Shown here in pieces: positions 59,681-60,000 of a stretch of DNA of 60,000 nt. How positions within the stretch are numbered: position 1 is the stretch's first letter; each line of letters begins with the position of its first letter. Source of the DNA: Apostichopus japonicus (taxonomy: Eukaryota > Echinodermata > Holothuroidea > Aspidochirotida > Stichopodidae); contig NC_092561.1 in assembly GCF_037975245.1 (NCBI RefSeq), forward strand, positions 9,981,001-10,041,000, written 5' to 3'. Below the pieces are notes generated by a model. That model was not told the origin of the DNA, searched no databases, and was given only the letters and a program-made list of their open reading frames with translations. A program made the position numbers and the translations under genes.

Positions 59681-59955
59681 TTGTATAGTAAATAATGACA
59701 ATCATTTTGGCCCATTTGCTGTGATCCAGCAAACGAAAAATTCAAATCAAAACAAAAGTGCCCCGTTCTTTGTTACTGTTTTGGTTGAGATGAAAGCAAG
59801 GGTCCCACTGTGTTATTATCTCGACCAAAACGATAGCAAAGAACGGGGACACTTGTGTTGGTTTGAGTTTTGCATTCGTTCGATCCCTGCAAATGAGCCC
59901 AAATTTTGGAAAGTCTGAGTGCATCATCGTGATGGTGTGATTATTTACTACACAA
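59681..59955. mobile_element. Fold-back (long inverted repeat) element
   Basis: ttgtatagtaaataatgaca (59681) and its complement ending at 59955, and gccccgttctttgttactgt against the complement of 59820-59854, make two imperfect arms of ~130 bp around a centre near 59810. Open frames on both strands here are mirror images of one another, not genes. Confidence 0.75.
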
Positions 59956-60000
59956 TAGTACTGTACTGAAAAAAGGATTGTTAAGACCGTCAAGATGGAA

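Overview
The window is animal nuclear DNA. It has short exons in long introns with GT-AG borders, many minisatellites, tRNA-derived SINEs, and hAT-, Harbinger- and Penelope-type elements. I infer an invertebrate deuterostome, probably an echinoderm and possibly a sea cucumber, from a CEP290 that aligns closely with the vertebrate protein together with the repeat style. I ran no phylogenetic test.

About 80% of the window (1082-48256, + strand) is the 3' part of CEP290, the large coiled-coil protein of the ciliary transition zone. I can place 40 exons that join with consistent reading phase into 2,024 residues plus a stop. They correspond to human CEP290 from about residue 475 to the C-terminus. 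The first ~470 residues must lie upstream of base 1. The introns carry most of the unusual material: a 95-bp array built from the end of an exon plus its splice donor (1629-2700); arrays with 62-, 131-, 101- and 128-bp units; four copies of a TTAA-flanked MITE; a three-layer transposon nest (18987-22164) with a broken Penelope-like reverse transcriptase; a Harbinger element with a transposase fragment (39123-40068); a 59-bp perfect hairpin (29816-29945); and several SINEs.

Downstream, 48257-50080 is the probable CEP290 3' UTR, with an 83-bp tandem array and two overlapping AATAAA signals. A second gene converges from the minus strand (52802-58852, perhaps starting at 59389). It is a zinc-finger protein with at least four coding exons joined by phase-1 introns, an acidic middle part, a possible SUMO site and three C-terminal zinc fingers. 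Just beyond its stop codon lies a 51-bp satellite (about 51068-52600) organised in higher-order blocks, which stays open in one frame for 494 codons.

Nothing points to a defence island, operon or other multi-gene system. The interest lies in how repeats and mobile elements interact with the exons of CEP290, and in the open satellite behind the zinc-finger gene.
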